Of a DNA stretch of 29,641 bases, positions 12,400 to 19,811 are shown in pieces (the first letter of the stretch is position 1; each line of letters starts with the position of its first letter). The notes under the pieces are model-generated. The model worked only from the letters and a program-made list of their open reading frames with translations. It ran no database searches and had not been told where the DNA came from. Origin of the DNA: CAYJRW01 sp964372865 (GTDB taxonomy: Bacteria > Patescibacteriota > Minisyncoccia > Minisyncoccales > 2-12-FULL-40-12); NCBI GenBank assembly GCA_964372865.1, contig CAYJRW010000005.1, positions 1 to 29,641 of the forward strand, given 5' to 3'. A program made the position numbers and the translations under genes.

Positions 12400-13870
12400 A
12401 AAAGTTGGCAACTTCCAATATTTTATCTTCCTCAAAGGGTTTGCCAATAATCTGCAGCCCCACAGGTAAGCCGCCCGTCAAAAGAGAAGGCAAAGAAAGG
12501 GCTGGCAATCCCGCCAGGTTGACGGCGATGGTAAAAATATCTGAAAGATACATTGTCAGGGGATCAGCAATTTTTTCTCCCAGTAAAAAGGCGGTTGTTG
12601 GTGACACGGGAGTAAAAATAACATCAACTTTTTCAAAGGCCTGCTCAAAATCCTCTTTAATTTTAGTCCGAACTTTTTGGGCTCTCACATAATACGCTTC
12701 ATAATAGCCGCTGGACAAAGCATAAGTTCCTAGCATAATTCTCCTCCTTACTTCCACTCCCAATCCCTCGCCCCTCGCGGTCAAATAATAATCAAATAAA
12801 TTTTTTGGCTTTAATTTTTTATTTCTTATCTCACCATACCTTATGGCGTCGTAACGGGCTAAATTAGCCGATGCTTCTGCCTGCGCAATAATATAATAGC
12901 AAGCTAAAGCGTACTCGGTATGCGGCAAACTAATTTCTTCAATCTTAGCGCCCATCTCTTCGTATTTTTTAATCGCTGCCTTAATCGCTTTTTCCACTTC
13001 AGGAGCCATTCCTTGAATAAAGTACTCTTTAGGAATGCCAATTTTTAAATTTCCAATTTCCAATACCGAGCTTCGCAGTCGCGAGGCGCGGGGCGAGATG
13101 AGAACGGAGTTCTCTGCGAGCTTCCAATTTCCAATTTCTTTTTTTTTAATACTCGTTGAGTCCATTTCATCTTTTCCGGCAATCGCTCCAAAAACAATTT
13201 CCGCGTCCTCCACTGTTTTCGTTATCGACCCAATTTGATCCAGAGAAGAGGCAAAAGCAATCAAACCATAACGTGACACCGCTCCATAAGTTGGTTTCAA
13301 TCCAACTACTCCGCAAAAAGAAGCAGGCTGCCTGATGGAACCGCCGGTATCAGAACCCAAAGCAAAAACTGATAAACCGGCAGAAACTGCGGCTGCTGAT
13401 CCCCCGGACGAACCTCCCGGAACTCTCTTTAAATCATGTGGGTTCAGAGTCGGCCCAAAAGCAGAATTTTCTGTTGAAGAACCCATGGCAAACTCATCCA
13501 AATTTGTTTTGCCCAAAATCACGGCGCCCTGCGACTTTAACTTTTTAACCACAGTTGCATCGTAAGGCGCAATATAATTTTCAAGTATTTTCGAGCCCGC
13601 CGTGCATTTTACGCCTTCTAAAAGCATATTATCTTTGACGGCGCAAGGAACTCCCGCCAAAAGCGGAATTTCTTTTCCCTGCGCAATCATATCGTCAACA
13701 GCTTTGGCTTGAGACAACGCCTGCTCTTTTGCCACTACTAAAAAAGCAGAAATTTTCTTATCCTCTCCGTCTATTTTATCCAAGTAATTTTGGCAAAGCT
13801 CCAGTGCAGAAAACTCTTTTTTCCGCAACCCTTCGTTAACTTTTGTAATTGTTAGTTCGGTTAGCTTCAT
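12389..13870 (-). CDS. gatA: Aspartyl/glutamyl-tRNA amidotransferase subunit A
   Basis: Glutaminase subunit that releases ammonia for tRNA-dependent Gln/Asn synthesis. The 493-residue amidase-signature protein contains VPCAVKDNMLLEGVKCTAGS with the catalytic Lys, NLDEFAMGSSTENSAFGPT, RVPGGSSGGSAAAVSAG with the cis-Ser, and LGSDTGGSIRQPASFCG with the nucleophile Ser. An extra ~17-20 residues near position 255-280 (between DSTS and IGIPKEYF) are encoded by an in-frame hairpin repeat flanked by GGAAATT mini-tandems (13041-13138). It overlaps gatC by 4 bases, indicating coupled translation; gatB is at the left edge of the window. Confidence 0.97.
   Translation of the reverse strand: MKLTELTITKVNEGLRKKEFSALELCQNYLDKIDGEDKKISAFLVVAKEQALSQAKAVDDMIAQGKEIPLLAGVPCAVKDNMLLEGVKCTAGSKILENYIAPYDATVVKKLKSQGAVILGKTNLDEFAMGSSTENSAFGPTLNPHDLKRVPGGSSGGSAAAVSAGLSVFALGSDTGGSIRQPASFCGVVGLKPTYGAVSRYGLIAFASSLDQIGSITKTVEDAEIVFGAIAGKDEMDSTSIKKKEIGNWKLAENSVLISPRASRLRSSVLEIGNLKIGIPKEYFIQGMAPEVEKAIKAAIKKYEEMGAKIEEISLPHTEYALACYYIIAQAEASANLARYDAIRYGEIRNKKLKPKNLFDYYLTARGEGLGVEVRRRIMLGTYALSSGYYEAYYVRAQKVRTKIKEDFEQAFEKVDVIFTPVSPTTAFLLGEKIADPLTMYLSDIFTIAVNLAGLPALSLPSLLTGGLPVGLQIIGKPFEEDKILEVANFYVS
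13041..13138. repeat. In-frame composite repeat inside gatA
   Basis: A hairpin unit with GAGAAC-GGA-GTTCTC (13100-13114) and trailing GCGAG lies between two copies of a TTCCAATTTCCAAT mini-tandem (about 13050-13063 and 13122-13136). It is related to the repeat in gyrB and the one at 22521-22572. It is translated in frame as a non-conserved GatA insertion. Confidence 0.65.
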
Positions 13871-14157
13871 TTAAAAACTGACTTGACTTTAAGATAACCT
13901 TTTTCAGTTCCCGGCGCCAACTTCATCAGTTTTTCATTTTTCATTTTTAATTTTTCATTTTCTATGTCGTTTCTAATCACATTTTCAACCAAAACAGAAT
14001 GACTCATCGGCTCTATTCCAGAAATATCAACCTCTTTCAGCTTTTCCATATAGTCCAAAATCTTGGAAAGCTCTTTTTGATATTTTTCAATTTCCTTTTC
14101 GGTTAAACCAAGACGCGCTAATTTGGCAATATGTTTAACTTCCTCTTTTGAAATCAT
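13867..14157 (-). CDS. gatC: Aspartyl/glutamyl-tRNA amidotransferase subunit C
   Basis: Small stabilising subunit that wraps around GatA in GatCAB. The 96-residue protein begins MISKEEVKHIAKLARLGLTE and has LSKILDYMEKLKEVDISGIE, EPMSHSVLVENVIRND and a C-terminal APGTEKGYLKVKSVF, all typical of the family. The stretch ENEKLKMKNEKLMK before the C-terminal motif is repetitive at the DNA level (13926-13965). It is coupled to gatA by a 4-base overlap. A 50-base spacer (14158-14207) separates it from mreB. Confidence 0.95.
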   Translation of the reverse strand: MISKEEVKHIAKLARLGLTEKEIEKYQKELSKILDYMEKLKEVDISGIEPMSHSVLVENVIRNDIENEKLKMKNEKLMKLAPGTEKGYLKVKSVFK

Positions 14158-14207
14158 GGAAATAGATTTTAGATAATCGGAGACGCCTATCGCCTAACAT
14201 CTAATAT

Positions 14208-15311
14208 CTAACGTGGTGGTTCCAAGTCCTCTGTTTCCACCAAGACCTCATGTAATTCGTCCAGATTTTCCAGCACCTGACCAGCTCCTCTAACAACAGC
14301 TGTTAAAGGGTCTTCAATAACCACTGTTGGAATTTTTGTTTCCTTTTGAATCAATGCGTCAATGCCCCTTAACAACGCTCCTCCGCCAGCCATCTGAATT
14401 CCCCTTGTCATAACATCAGCCAAAAGCTCAGGCGGAGTTTCTTCTATTGTCTTCTTGACCTCCTCAACAATAAGCCGTACTGATTTTTCCATTGCTCTTC
14501 TTATTTCCTGGTCAGAAACCATAATTTCTTCAGGCAAGCCCGTAACCAAATTTCTTCCGCGCATGGGGAAAGCTCTTGTTGATTCTGGAAGCTTGTCGTT
14601 TTGCGATTTGCTGTTTTGCCCTTTGTGGAGGGGCAGGACTTGGCTTGCTGAGCCGATTTTAATTTTTATCTCTTCTGCGGTTCTCTCGCCAATTAATAAT
14701 TTATATTCATCCTGGGCAAACTGAATAATATCTTGGTTAAGTTTGTCTCCTGCCACTTTCAAGGTTTTTGACAGCACAATTCCGCCAAGAGAAATTACGG
14801 CAATGTCAGTAGTGCCTCCGCCAATGTCAACAATAAAGTTCCCTCCTGCTTCCTGAGTTGGAAGCCGAGCTCCTATGGCAGCAGCCATTGGCTCTTCAAT
14901 AATGAAGACCTCTCTTGCGCCTGCTGAGCGGGCTGCGTCTTTCACAGCTTTTTTTTCGACTTCGGTCACCCTGCAGGGAATACCCACAATCACCCGCGGC
15001 CGGGGATTGAAAATAAAAGTTTTTTTGTGGACTTTTTCAATAAAGTATTTGAGCATTTGCTCAGTTACTTCAAAATCAGATATCACTCCGGCAACCAAAG
15101 GTCTCGTTGCTACAATGTGAGCCGGAGTGCGTCCAACCATTTTTTTTGCTTCGTCGCCAATAGCCAAAATCTGACCAGTTTTTTGGTTGACTGCAACCAC
15201 CGAGGGCTCCATAATGACTATTCCTTTGTTCCTAACATAAACTCGGGAATTGGCAGTTCCCAGGTCAATGGCGATATCCTCAGAAAAACGGCTAAAGACC
15301 TTGTTTAACAT
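14208..15311 (-). CDS. mreB: Rod-shape-determining protein MreB, paralogue 1
   Basis: Actin-like protein that forms membrane-associated filaments guiding cell-wall synthesis. The 367-residue protein has the nucleotide-binding signatures IAIDLGTANSRVYVRNKG (phosphate 1), FIVDIGGGTTDIAVISLGGI (phosphate 2) and MAGGGALLRGIDALIQKETK (adenosine). A ~20-residue insertion (around LPLHKGQNSKSQNDKLPEST, about residue 225) separates IKIGSA from RGRNLVTGLP; the second paralogue lacks it. Its start overlaps the end of proS by 20 bases. It belongs to the same minus-strand run as the second mreB (18785-19792), with four genes between them. Confidence 0.95.
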   Translation of the reverse strand: MLNKVFSRFSEDIAIDLGTANSRVYVRNKGIVIMEPSVVAVNQKTGQILAIGDEAKKMVGRTPAHIVATRPLVAGVISDFEVTEQMLKYFIEKVHKKTFIFNPRPRVIVGIPCRVTEVEKKAVKDAARSAGAREVFIIEEPMAAAIGARLPTQEAGGNFIVDIGGGTTDIAVISLGGIVLSKTLKVAGDKLNQDIIQFAQDEYKLLIGERTAEEIKIKIGSASQVLPLHKGQNSKSQNDKLPESTRAFPMRGRNLVTGLPEEIMVSDQEIRRAMEKSVRLIVEEVKKTIEETPPELLADVMTRGIQMAGGGALLRGIDALIQKETKIPTVVIEDPLTAVVRGAGQVLENLDELHEVLVETEDLEPPR

Positions 15312-16533
15312 TTTTAATTTTTAATAATTTTGTTTTTTTATCGCCTCTCTTTTTTATCTCCACACAATCCTTTGCCAATGTTTTTTTGCTTAAGACAACT
15401 CTTAAGGGAATGCCTATCAAATCTGCTTCGGCAAATTTTTCACCAGGAGTTTTCCCCTCCCTGTCATCATATAATACTTCAGCGCACTGTTTTCGTAAAT
15501 CTTGATATAATTTTCCAGCCGTCTTTTCAATTTTTGATAGCGGTTCGACAGGAATCAAATGAATTTTAAAGGGAGCGACTTCTTTGGGCCAAATAATTCC
15601 TTTTTCATCGTGAAATGTCTCAACGATTACTCCCATTAATCTCCCCAAGCCAATTCCATAGGTACCCATTATAACGTCTTTATCCCCGCCCTTCTCGTCT
15701 TTGTAGGTAAGAGCGAAGGGCTTGGAAAATTTAGTTTGCAACTTGAAAATATTCCCCACCTCAACAGCTTTCTCTCTTTTTAGGTCTTTGCCGGCGCATT
15801 CTGGGCAGACGTTTTGTTCTTTTATAATTTCGTCATTAACAGCAACTTTACATTTTTTGCATATATGAATAATGTCTTCCCCCGATGAAGTCAAAGTTTG
15901 AAATTCATGGGAATACTTGGAAAATGTACCGCCGGAGGCAAAAGTAAAGTACGTCTTTTCCCCCAGGCCAACTCTCTGAAATATTTTTTCATACGACTTT
16001 TTCATTATCTCATAATACTTATCAAGGTCTTTTTCGTCTTTATGAAAGGAATAAAGGTCTTTCATTAAAAACTCTCGTCCCCTTAACAAGCCGGATTTTG
16101 CCCTTTTTTCGTCGCGGAATTTGTTTTGTATTTGATAGACATATTGGGGCAAATCTTTATATGAAAATATAAATTTCTTGAGGAGCGGAACAACTATTTC
16201 TTCGTGCGTTGGCCCAAGGGCGTATTCGGCTTGCGAAATAGAGCTTTTAATTTTCATCAAGGCGTCAAAGTTATCCCAGCGGTTGGTTTTCTGCCAATTA
16301 TTTTTTGGATGCAAAGAAGGCATAAGAATTTCCTGGCCGCCGGCTCTGTCCATTTCTTGACGCACGATATTCTCAATTTTTCTCAAAACGTTCAAACCCA
16401 GAGGAGAAAATGTGTAAACGCCAGCCATTTCCTTGTTGACAAAACCAGCTCTAATTAAAAGCCGGGCATTAACGCTTTTTTCATCTTTGGGAGCTTCCTT
16501 TATTGTTTTGGTAAAAAGTTGCGATTGGCGCAT
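15292..16533 (-). CDS. proS: Prolyl-tRNA synthetase, short form without the editing domain
   Basis: Class II synthetase that charges tRNA(Pro). The 413-residue protein shows motif 1 (GLNVLRKIENIVRQEM), motif 2 (FRDEKRAKSGLLRGREF, residues 139-155), motif 3 (GIGLGRLMG, 293-301) and a C-terminal anticodon-binding domain (IHLIPVEPLS to KKRGDKKTKLL). Bacterial-type ProRS is usually ~570 residues with a ~180-residue INS editing domain between motifs 2 and 3; here that space holds only a compact Cys pair module, CKKC (225-228) and CPEC (243-246), resembling a zinc ribbon. Post-transfer editing of Ala-tRNA(Pro) would have to be absent or done by a separate protein. It overlaps mreB by 20 bases. Confidence 0.96.
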   Translation of the reverse strand: MRQSQLFTKTIKEAPKDEKSVNARLLIRAGFVNKEMAGVYTFSPLGLNVLRKIENIVRQEMDRAGGQEILMPSLHPKNNWQKTNRWDNFDALMKIKSSISQAEYALGPTHEEIVVPLLKKFIFSYKDLPQYVYQIQNKFRDEKRAKSGLLRGREFLMKDLYSFHKDEKDLDKYYEIMKKSYEKIFQRVGLGEKTYFTFASGGTFSKYSHEFQTLTSSGEDIIHICKKCKVAVNDEIIKEQNVCPECAGKDLKREKAVEVGNIFKLQTKFSKPFALTYKDEKGGDKDVIMGTYGIGLGRLMGVIVETFHDEKGIIWPKEVAPFKIHLIPVEPLSKIEKTAGKLYQDLRKQCAEVLYDDREGKTPGEKFAEADLIGIPLRVVLSKKTLAKDCVEIKKRGDKKTKLLKIKNVKQGL

Positions 16534-16555
16534 AATCGCTTGGAAATTGGAAATT

Positions 16556-16579
16556 TAGACTTTTCGCTAGAAAAGTCTA
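16556..16579. other. Perfect hairpin over the rseP stop codon
   Basis: TAGACTTTTC (16556-16565) pairs with GAAAAGTCTA (16570-16579), a 10-bp stem with a GCTA loop that contains the rseP stop codon (16567-16569). There is no T run on the minus strand, so it is more likely an mRNA-stability or partial-termination element between rseP and proS. A GGAAATTGGAAATTT mini-tandem lies next to it at 16542-16556. Confidence 0.55.
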
Positions 16580-17436
16580 GTTATGTCTCTTACTGTTACT
16601 AAAACGATTAACAAAAGCAATAAGCTGAAGAAAAAAGTAGTGATTCTTTGTTCAACTTTTTGGTCAACAGGCCTGCCTTTAATTTTCTCAATGCTCAAAA
16701 ATATGAGTTTTCCCCCATCCAAAGCAGGTATGGGAAGAATGTTAAAAATTGCAAGATATATTGAAATTACCGCAATAAAATGTAAATACTTATTGAGGCC
16801 GAGCTCGGCAAACTGAGTCAGTAAAGCCCCTATTCCGACAGGACCCATTAATTGGGTGCCTTGAGGCATACCATTTCCCAAAACCAAATTCTTCAAAAGC
16901 CCTGCTAAGCCCGCCACTATTGCGCCTGTTATTTTAACCGTGGCCTCAACTCCGCGAAATGGCGCCTCATACCAAGGATGTGATTTTTCAGCTACTCTCG
17001 CCAAAGCCACCCCAATGGCGCCCTCTCCTTCTGGAGGCGAAACTCTTGGAACTAANNNNNNNNNNNNNNNNNNNNNNNNNNNNNNNNNNNNNNNNNNNNN
17101 NNNNNNNNNNNNNNNNNNNNNNNNNNNNNNNNNNNNNNNNNNNNNNNNNNNNNNNAAAACCCTTTGCCAAATTGGCTTTCCCGCAAAACTCCGGATGTTT
17201 TCCAAACCGCTTTCTTGACCCTCCTCACCATGAACTCTTACAAAAGCGCCAAAAGGTATGAGGTTTATAGAATAAATCGTCTCTCCAATTTTTTTTCCGA
17301 CCAAGCGCGGCGGCAAAAATATGCCAAACTCTTCAACTTTTACGCCGAACTTTTTGGCAACCAAAAAATGCCCGAGTTCGTGCAGGATAATCAAAATTAT
17401 TAAACTGAAAAAAACAATAAGGATTGTAACAAACAT
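16567..17436 (-). CDS. rseP: Site-2 (RseP/M50-type) zinc metalloprotease, interrupted by an assembly gap
   Basis: Intramembrane protease of the M50 family that cleaves regulatory membrane proteins. The N-terminal part has the zinc motif HELGHF (H19-E20-x-x-H23) in the first TM helix and SINLIPFGAFVRVHGEEG. The C-terminal part has MGPVGIGALLTQ, FNILPIPALDGGKL (third zinc ligand in LDG) and a final TM helix. The middle is lost in 100 N (17056-17155). Relatives usually hold a TM helix and a PDZ domain between WQRV and the VPRVSPPEGEGAIG segment, about 80-90 residues, so the true gap is probably longer than 100 bases. The two halves are in frame only if the N count is exact. It starts 3 bases after frr. 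Confidence 0.9.
   Translation of the reverse strand: MFVTILIVFFSLIILIILHELGHFLVAKKFGVKVEEFGIFLPPRLVGKKIGETIYSINLIPFGAFVRVHGEEGQESGLENIRSFAGKPIWQRVXXXXXXXXXXXXXXXXXXXXXXXXXXXXXXXXXXLVPRVSPPEGEGAIGVALARVAEKSHPWYEAPFRGVEATVKITGAIVAGLAGLLKNLVLGNGMPQGTQLMGPVGIGALLTQFAELGLNKYLHFIAVISIYLAIFNILPIPALDGGKLIFLSIEKIKGRPVDQKVEQRITTFFFSLLLLLIVLVTVRDITRLF
17056..17155. other. Assembly gap, 100 N
   Basis: Exactly 100 undetermined bases, the usual placeholder for a scaffold join of unknown size. It removes the central part of the RseP gene. Confidence 0.99.
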
Positions 17437-17439
17437 AAT

Positions 17440-17994
17440 TTATTCCATTATTTCCTTTTTTTTCCTTTCAACCAAGTCCTCAATTTTCGCATTATACTCA
17501 TCTACAAGTTTCTGTAATTCGTCTTTGCCTCTGAATTTATCGTCTTCTCTGATTTTACCTTCTTTAACTTTTTCTTGAATTTCATCCCAAGCATCATCTC
17601 TCCATTTTCTGATAATCTTACGCGACTGTTCCTTTTTTTCAGACAAAGACCTTATTAAATTTTTTCTGTATTCCTCTGTCAAAGGAGGCAAATTTACGCG
17701 GATTATCTCTTTGTCAACGACCGGATTTATCCCAACCCCGGTTTTTTCCAGAGCCGAAACTATGCTCTCAATGTATGACCTATCCCATGGCTGAATAAAA
17801 ATTTGTCTTGGTTCTGGCGTAGAAATTGCAGCCAGTTGTTTTAACGGAAACTTCTGGCCAAAACAATCAACAACAATATCTTCCACCAAAGAGGGCGTCG
17901 CCCTGCTTGTGCGGATTTTCACCATTTCACTTTCCAAAAAACCAACCACCTTGTCAAGCTCAGGTTTTATTTTATTAACGATTTCTTTATGCAT
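17440..17994 (-). CDS. frr: Ribosome recycling factor
   Basis: Splits the post-termination 70S complex together with EF-G. The 184-residue length and motifs are typical: EMVKIRTSRATPSLVEDI (residues ~24-41), STPEPRQIFIQPWD, VNLPPLTEEYRKNLIRSLSE (~105-124), and the helical C-terminus KDELQKLVDEYNAKIEDL. The pairing of frr with rseP downstream follows a common bacterial neighbourhood (usually with pyrH upstream; here holB lies upstream instead). Confidence 0.97.
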   Translation of the reverse strand: MHKEIVNKIKPELDKVVGFLESEMVKIRTSRATPSLVEDIVVDCFGQKFPLKQLAAISTPEPRQIFIQPWDRSYIESIVSALEKTGVGINPVVDKEIIRVNLPPLTEEYRKNLIRSLSEKKEQSRKIIRKWRDDAWDEIQEKVKEGKIREDDKFRGKDELQKLVDEYNAKIEDLVERKKKEIME

Positions 17995-18001
17995 TTAGCA
18001 T

Positions 18002-18784
18002 CTATAGTTCTAACATTAACGTTTCCAAGGCCAGGCGCGGATTGATATTCGTTTTTGAGATTAAGTAATATGTCGTTTGGATTCTCTGGAGAATTTTCTT
18101 ATTTTTAACTAAATCCTGTCTTAAATAATCAAGCCATGCAGTTAAAATTTCTTTTAATTCCTGGCTTTTGGCAATTTTTTCCGCGTATTGAAAACGCGTC
18201 ACCAGGTCTGACTTGGTCAGCTTAGTTATCTCTTGCCGTATTTTTTCTTTTGATTTTTGGTAAGCATTTATTTGATGAAATCTAATTCTTTGAGTCCGTG
18301 AAATAATTGTCGGAAAGAGAGCGTCTGGATAGTCGGTAATCAGAATTAAAAGGGTCTTACCTTTTGGTTCTTCCAGCGTTTTCAAAAGAGCTGCCTGGGC
18401 CTCTGAGTTCATAAGGTGCGCCTGGTCAATTACTGCAACTTTAAAGGGAGCTATTGACGGCTTCAAAGAGAGCCGCCAGATACACTCTCTAATTTGGGGT
18501 ATTTTAATTTCCTTAGCCGTGCGAAACGAAGCTGAGCTCGGCGAGAGATTAGACGAAGTTTCAGCGACCTCCTGTCTCAGGGGGAGATTAGGCAAAGCCT
18601 CAGCGACCTTTATCGGTTCGACAATAAAAAAATCGGGGTGTGTTCTGTTGGTTATATTCTCGCCAAAAATACGCGAAAAAAATTCTGCGCTTGAAACGCC
18701 GGAAACCAATAAAGCATGAGGGAGTTTGTCCGCTTCTGCCAATCTTTTGAGATATTGCCATTGTTTTTGATTCGTGACTGCCAT
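18002..18784 (-). CDS. holB: DNA polymerase III clamp-loader subunit, delta-prime-like
   Basis: Stator subunit of the clamp loader that places the sliding clamp on DNA. The 260-residue protein has the AAA+ pattern HALLVSGVSS where a Walker A would be (it is absent, as expected for a non-hydrolysing delta-prime), IRECIWRLSLKPSIAPFKV, VIDQAHLMNSEAQAALLKTLEEP (the delta-prime equivalent of Walker B and box VI) and PTIISRTQRIRF, corresponding to the SRC arginine-finger motif. The zinc module between the first strand and HPDF is missing, which shortens it. A 39-bp in-frame duplication (18545-18609) adds two 13-residue units before the conserved IKIPQIRE segment. Its ATG abuts the stop of mreB. Confidence 0.88.
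   Translation of the reverse strand: MAVTNQKQWQYLKRLAEADKLPHALLVSGVSSAEFFSRIFGENITNRTHPDFFIVEPIKVAEALPNLPLRQEVAETSSNLSPSSASFRTAKEIKIPQIRECIWRLSLKPSIAPFKVAVIDQAHLMNSEAQAALLKTLEEPKGKTLLILITDYPDALFPTIISRTQRIRFHQINAYQKSKEKIRQEITKLTKSDLVTRFQYAEKIAKSQELKEILTAWLDYLRQDLVKNKKILQRIQTTYYLISKTNINPRLALETLMLEL
18545..18609. repeat. Imperfect tandem, 39-bp period, in frame inside holB
   Basis: GAGATTAGACGAAGTTTCAG... (18545-18570) and GAGATTAGGCAAAGCCTCAG... (18584-18609) agree at 22 of 26 bases. The 39-base period equals 13 codons, so the protein carries two related units starting VAEALPNLP and VAETSSNLS in a non-conserved loop. Confidence 0.7.
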
Positions 18785-19792
18785 CTATTTTTTGGACATT
18801 ATGCTTTTTTTATAAGCATCCAAATTCTCTAAAACCACTCCAGTGCCTTTTGCCACACACAAGAGAGGGTCTTTTGCGATAAAACAAGGAACTCCGGTTG
18901 ATTTGGCTATCAACTCATCAATATTCCTGAGCTGAGCCCCGCCGCCAGAAAGCATCATGCCTTTGTCCATCACATCGGCGGATAATTCTGGCGGCGTATC
19001 CCAGAGAACGTCTTTTATGACTCTGATAATTTCCGACAGAGGGTCAGATATCGCTTCAGCCACTTCATTTGAGGAAATTTTAATGTTTTTGGGCAAACCC
19101 GAAACCAGGTCACGGCCGCGGATTTCCAGAAATTCTTCTTGTTTTTTTGGCAGAGCAGTGCCGATTTTGATTTTTATCTCTTCTGCCGTTCTTTCGCCAA
19201 CGGCCAAATTATATTTCTTTTTAATAAAGTCAGAGATGGCCATATCCATCTTGTCTCCAGCCATTCTCACTGAACGGGAAGAAACAATGCCTCCTAAAGA
19301 AATCACAGCCACCTCAGATGTCCCTCCGCCAACATCGACAATCATATGCCCGGAATAAGAGTTAATTGGAATCCCTGCGCCAATGGCGGCTAAAATCGGT
19401 TCCTTGGCGACAAAGACCTGTTTTGCGCCAGCTTTCTGACCAGCTTCAATCACGGCTCTTTTCTCTGTCGAAGTAATTCCTGCAGGAATCCCAATCATCA
19501 ATTCCGGCTTCAAGAATCTGAAAGTCCCCATAATTTTGTCGATAAAGTATTTCAGCATGGCCTGCGTTACCCTATAATCAGCAATCACGCCGTCTTTTAA
19601 GGGGCGGTAGACCCTTATGGTGTCTGGTGTTCTGCCTGTCATTTCTTTTGCTCTTTCTCCCACAGCCAAAATTTTATTCTCAGCAAGAGTTACTGCCACT
19701 ACTGTGGGCTCTTGTAAAACCACTCCTTTTCCAGGAACAAAAACCAAAGAATTGCAGGTGCCCAGGTCAATGCCTATTTTGCGTAAAAACAT
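18785..19792 (-). CDS. mreB: Rod-shape-determining protein MreB, paralogue 2
   Basis: Second MreB/Mbl-type actin homologue: IGIDLGTCNSLVFVPGKG (phosphate 1), MIVDVGGGTSEVAVISLGGI (phosphate 2), MLSGGGAQLRNIDELIAKST (adenosine) and AEEIKIKIGTALPKKQEEFL in the middle. At 335 residues it matches the usual MreB length and has no insertion. The C-terminus (ENLDAYKKSIMSKK) is basic. It lies 19 bases after murA and directly before holB. The paralogue 3.5 kb downstream in the same run suggests copolymers or alternative filaments, as with MreB, Mbl and MreBH in Bacillus. Confidence 0.95.
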   Translation of the reverse strand: MFLRKIGIDLGTCNSLVFVPGKGVVLQEPTVVAVTLAENKILAVGERAKEMTGRTPDTIRVYRPLKDGVIADYRVTQAMLKYFIDKIMGTFRFLKPELMIGIPAGITSTEKRAVIEAGQKAGAKQVFVAKEPILAAIGAGIPINSYSGHMIVDVGGGTSEVAVISLGGIVSSRSVRMAGDKMDMAISDFIKKKYNLAVGERTAEEIKIKIGTALPKKQEEFLEIRGRDLVSGLPKNIKISSNEVAEAISDPLSEIIRVIKDVLWDTPPELSADVMDKGMMLSGGGAQLRNIDELIAKSTGVPCFIAKDPLLCVAKGTGVVLENLDAYKKSIMSKK

Positions 19793-19811
19793 AACTTTAA
19801 ACTTTAAACTT

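Noticed and set aside
16567..17436. rseP as a pseudogene
   Set aside because: Both halves carry intact zinc-binding motifs and no stop; the interruption is the N placeholder, not a mutation.
18002..18784. Loss of Walker A in the clamp-loader subunit as a novelty
   Set aside because: Delta-prime subunits generally do not hydrolyse ATP and often lack a working P-loop, so this is expected for the family.
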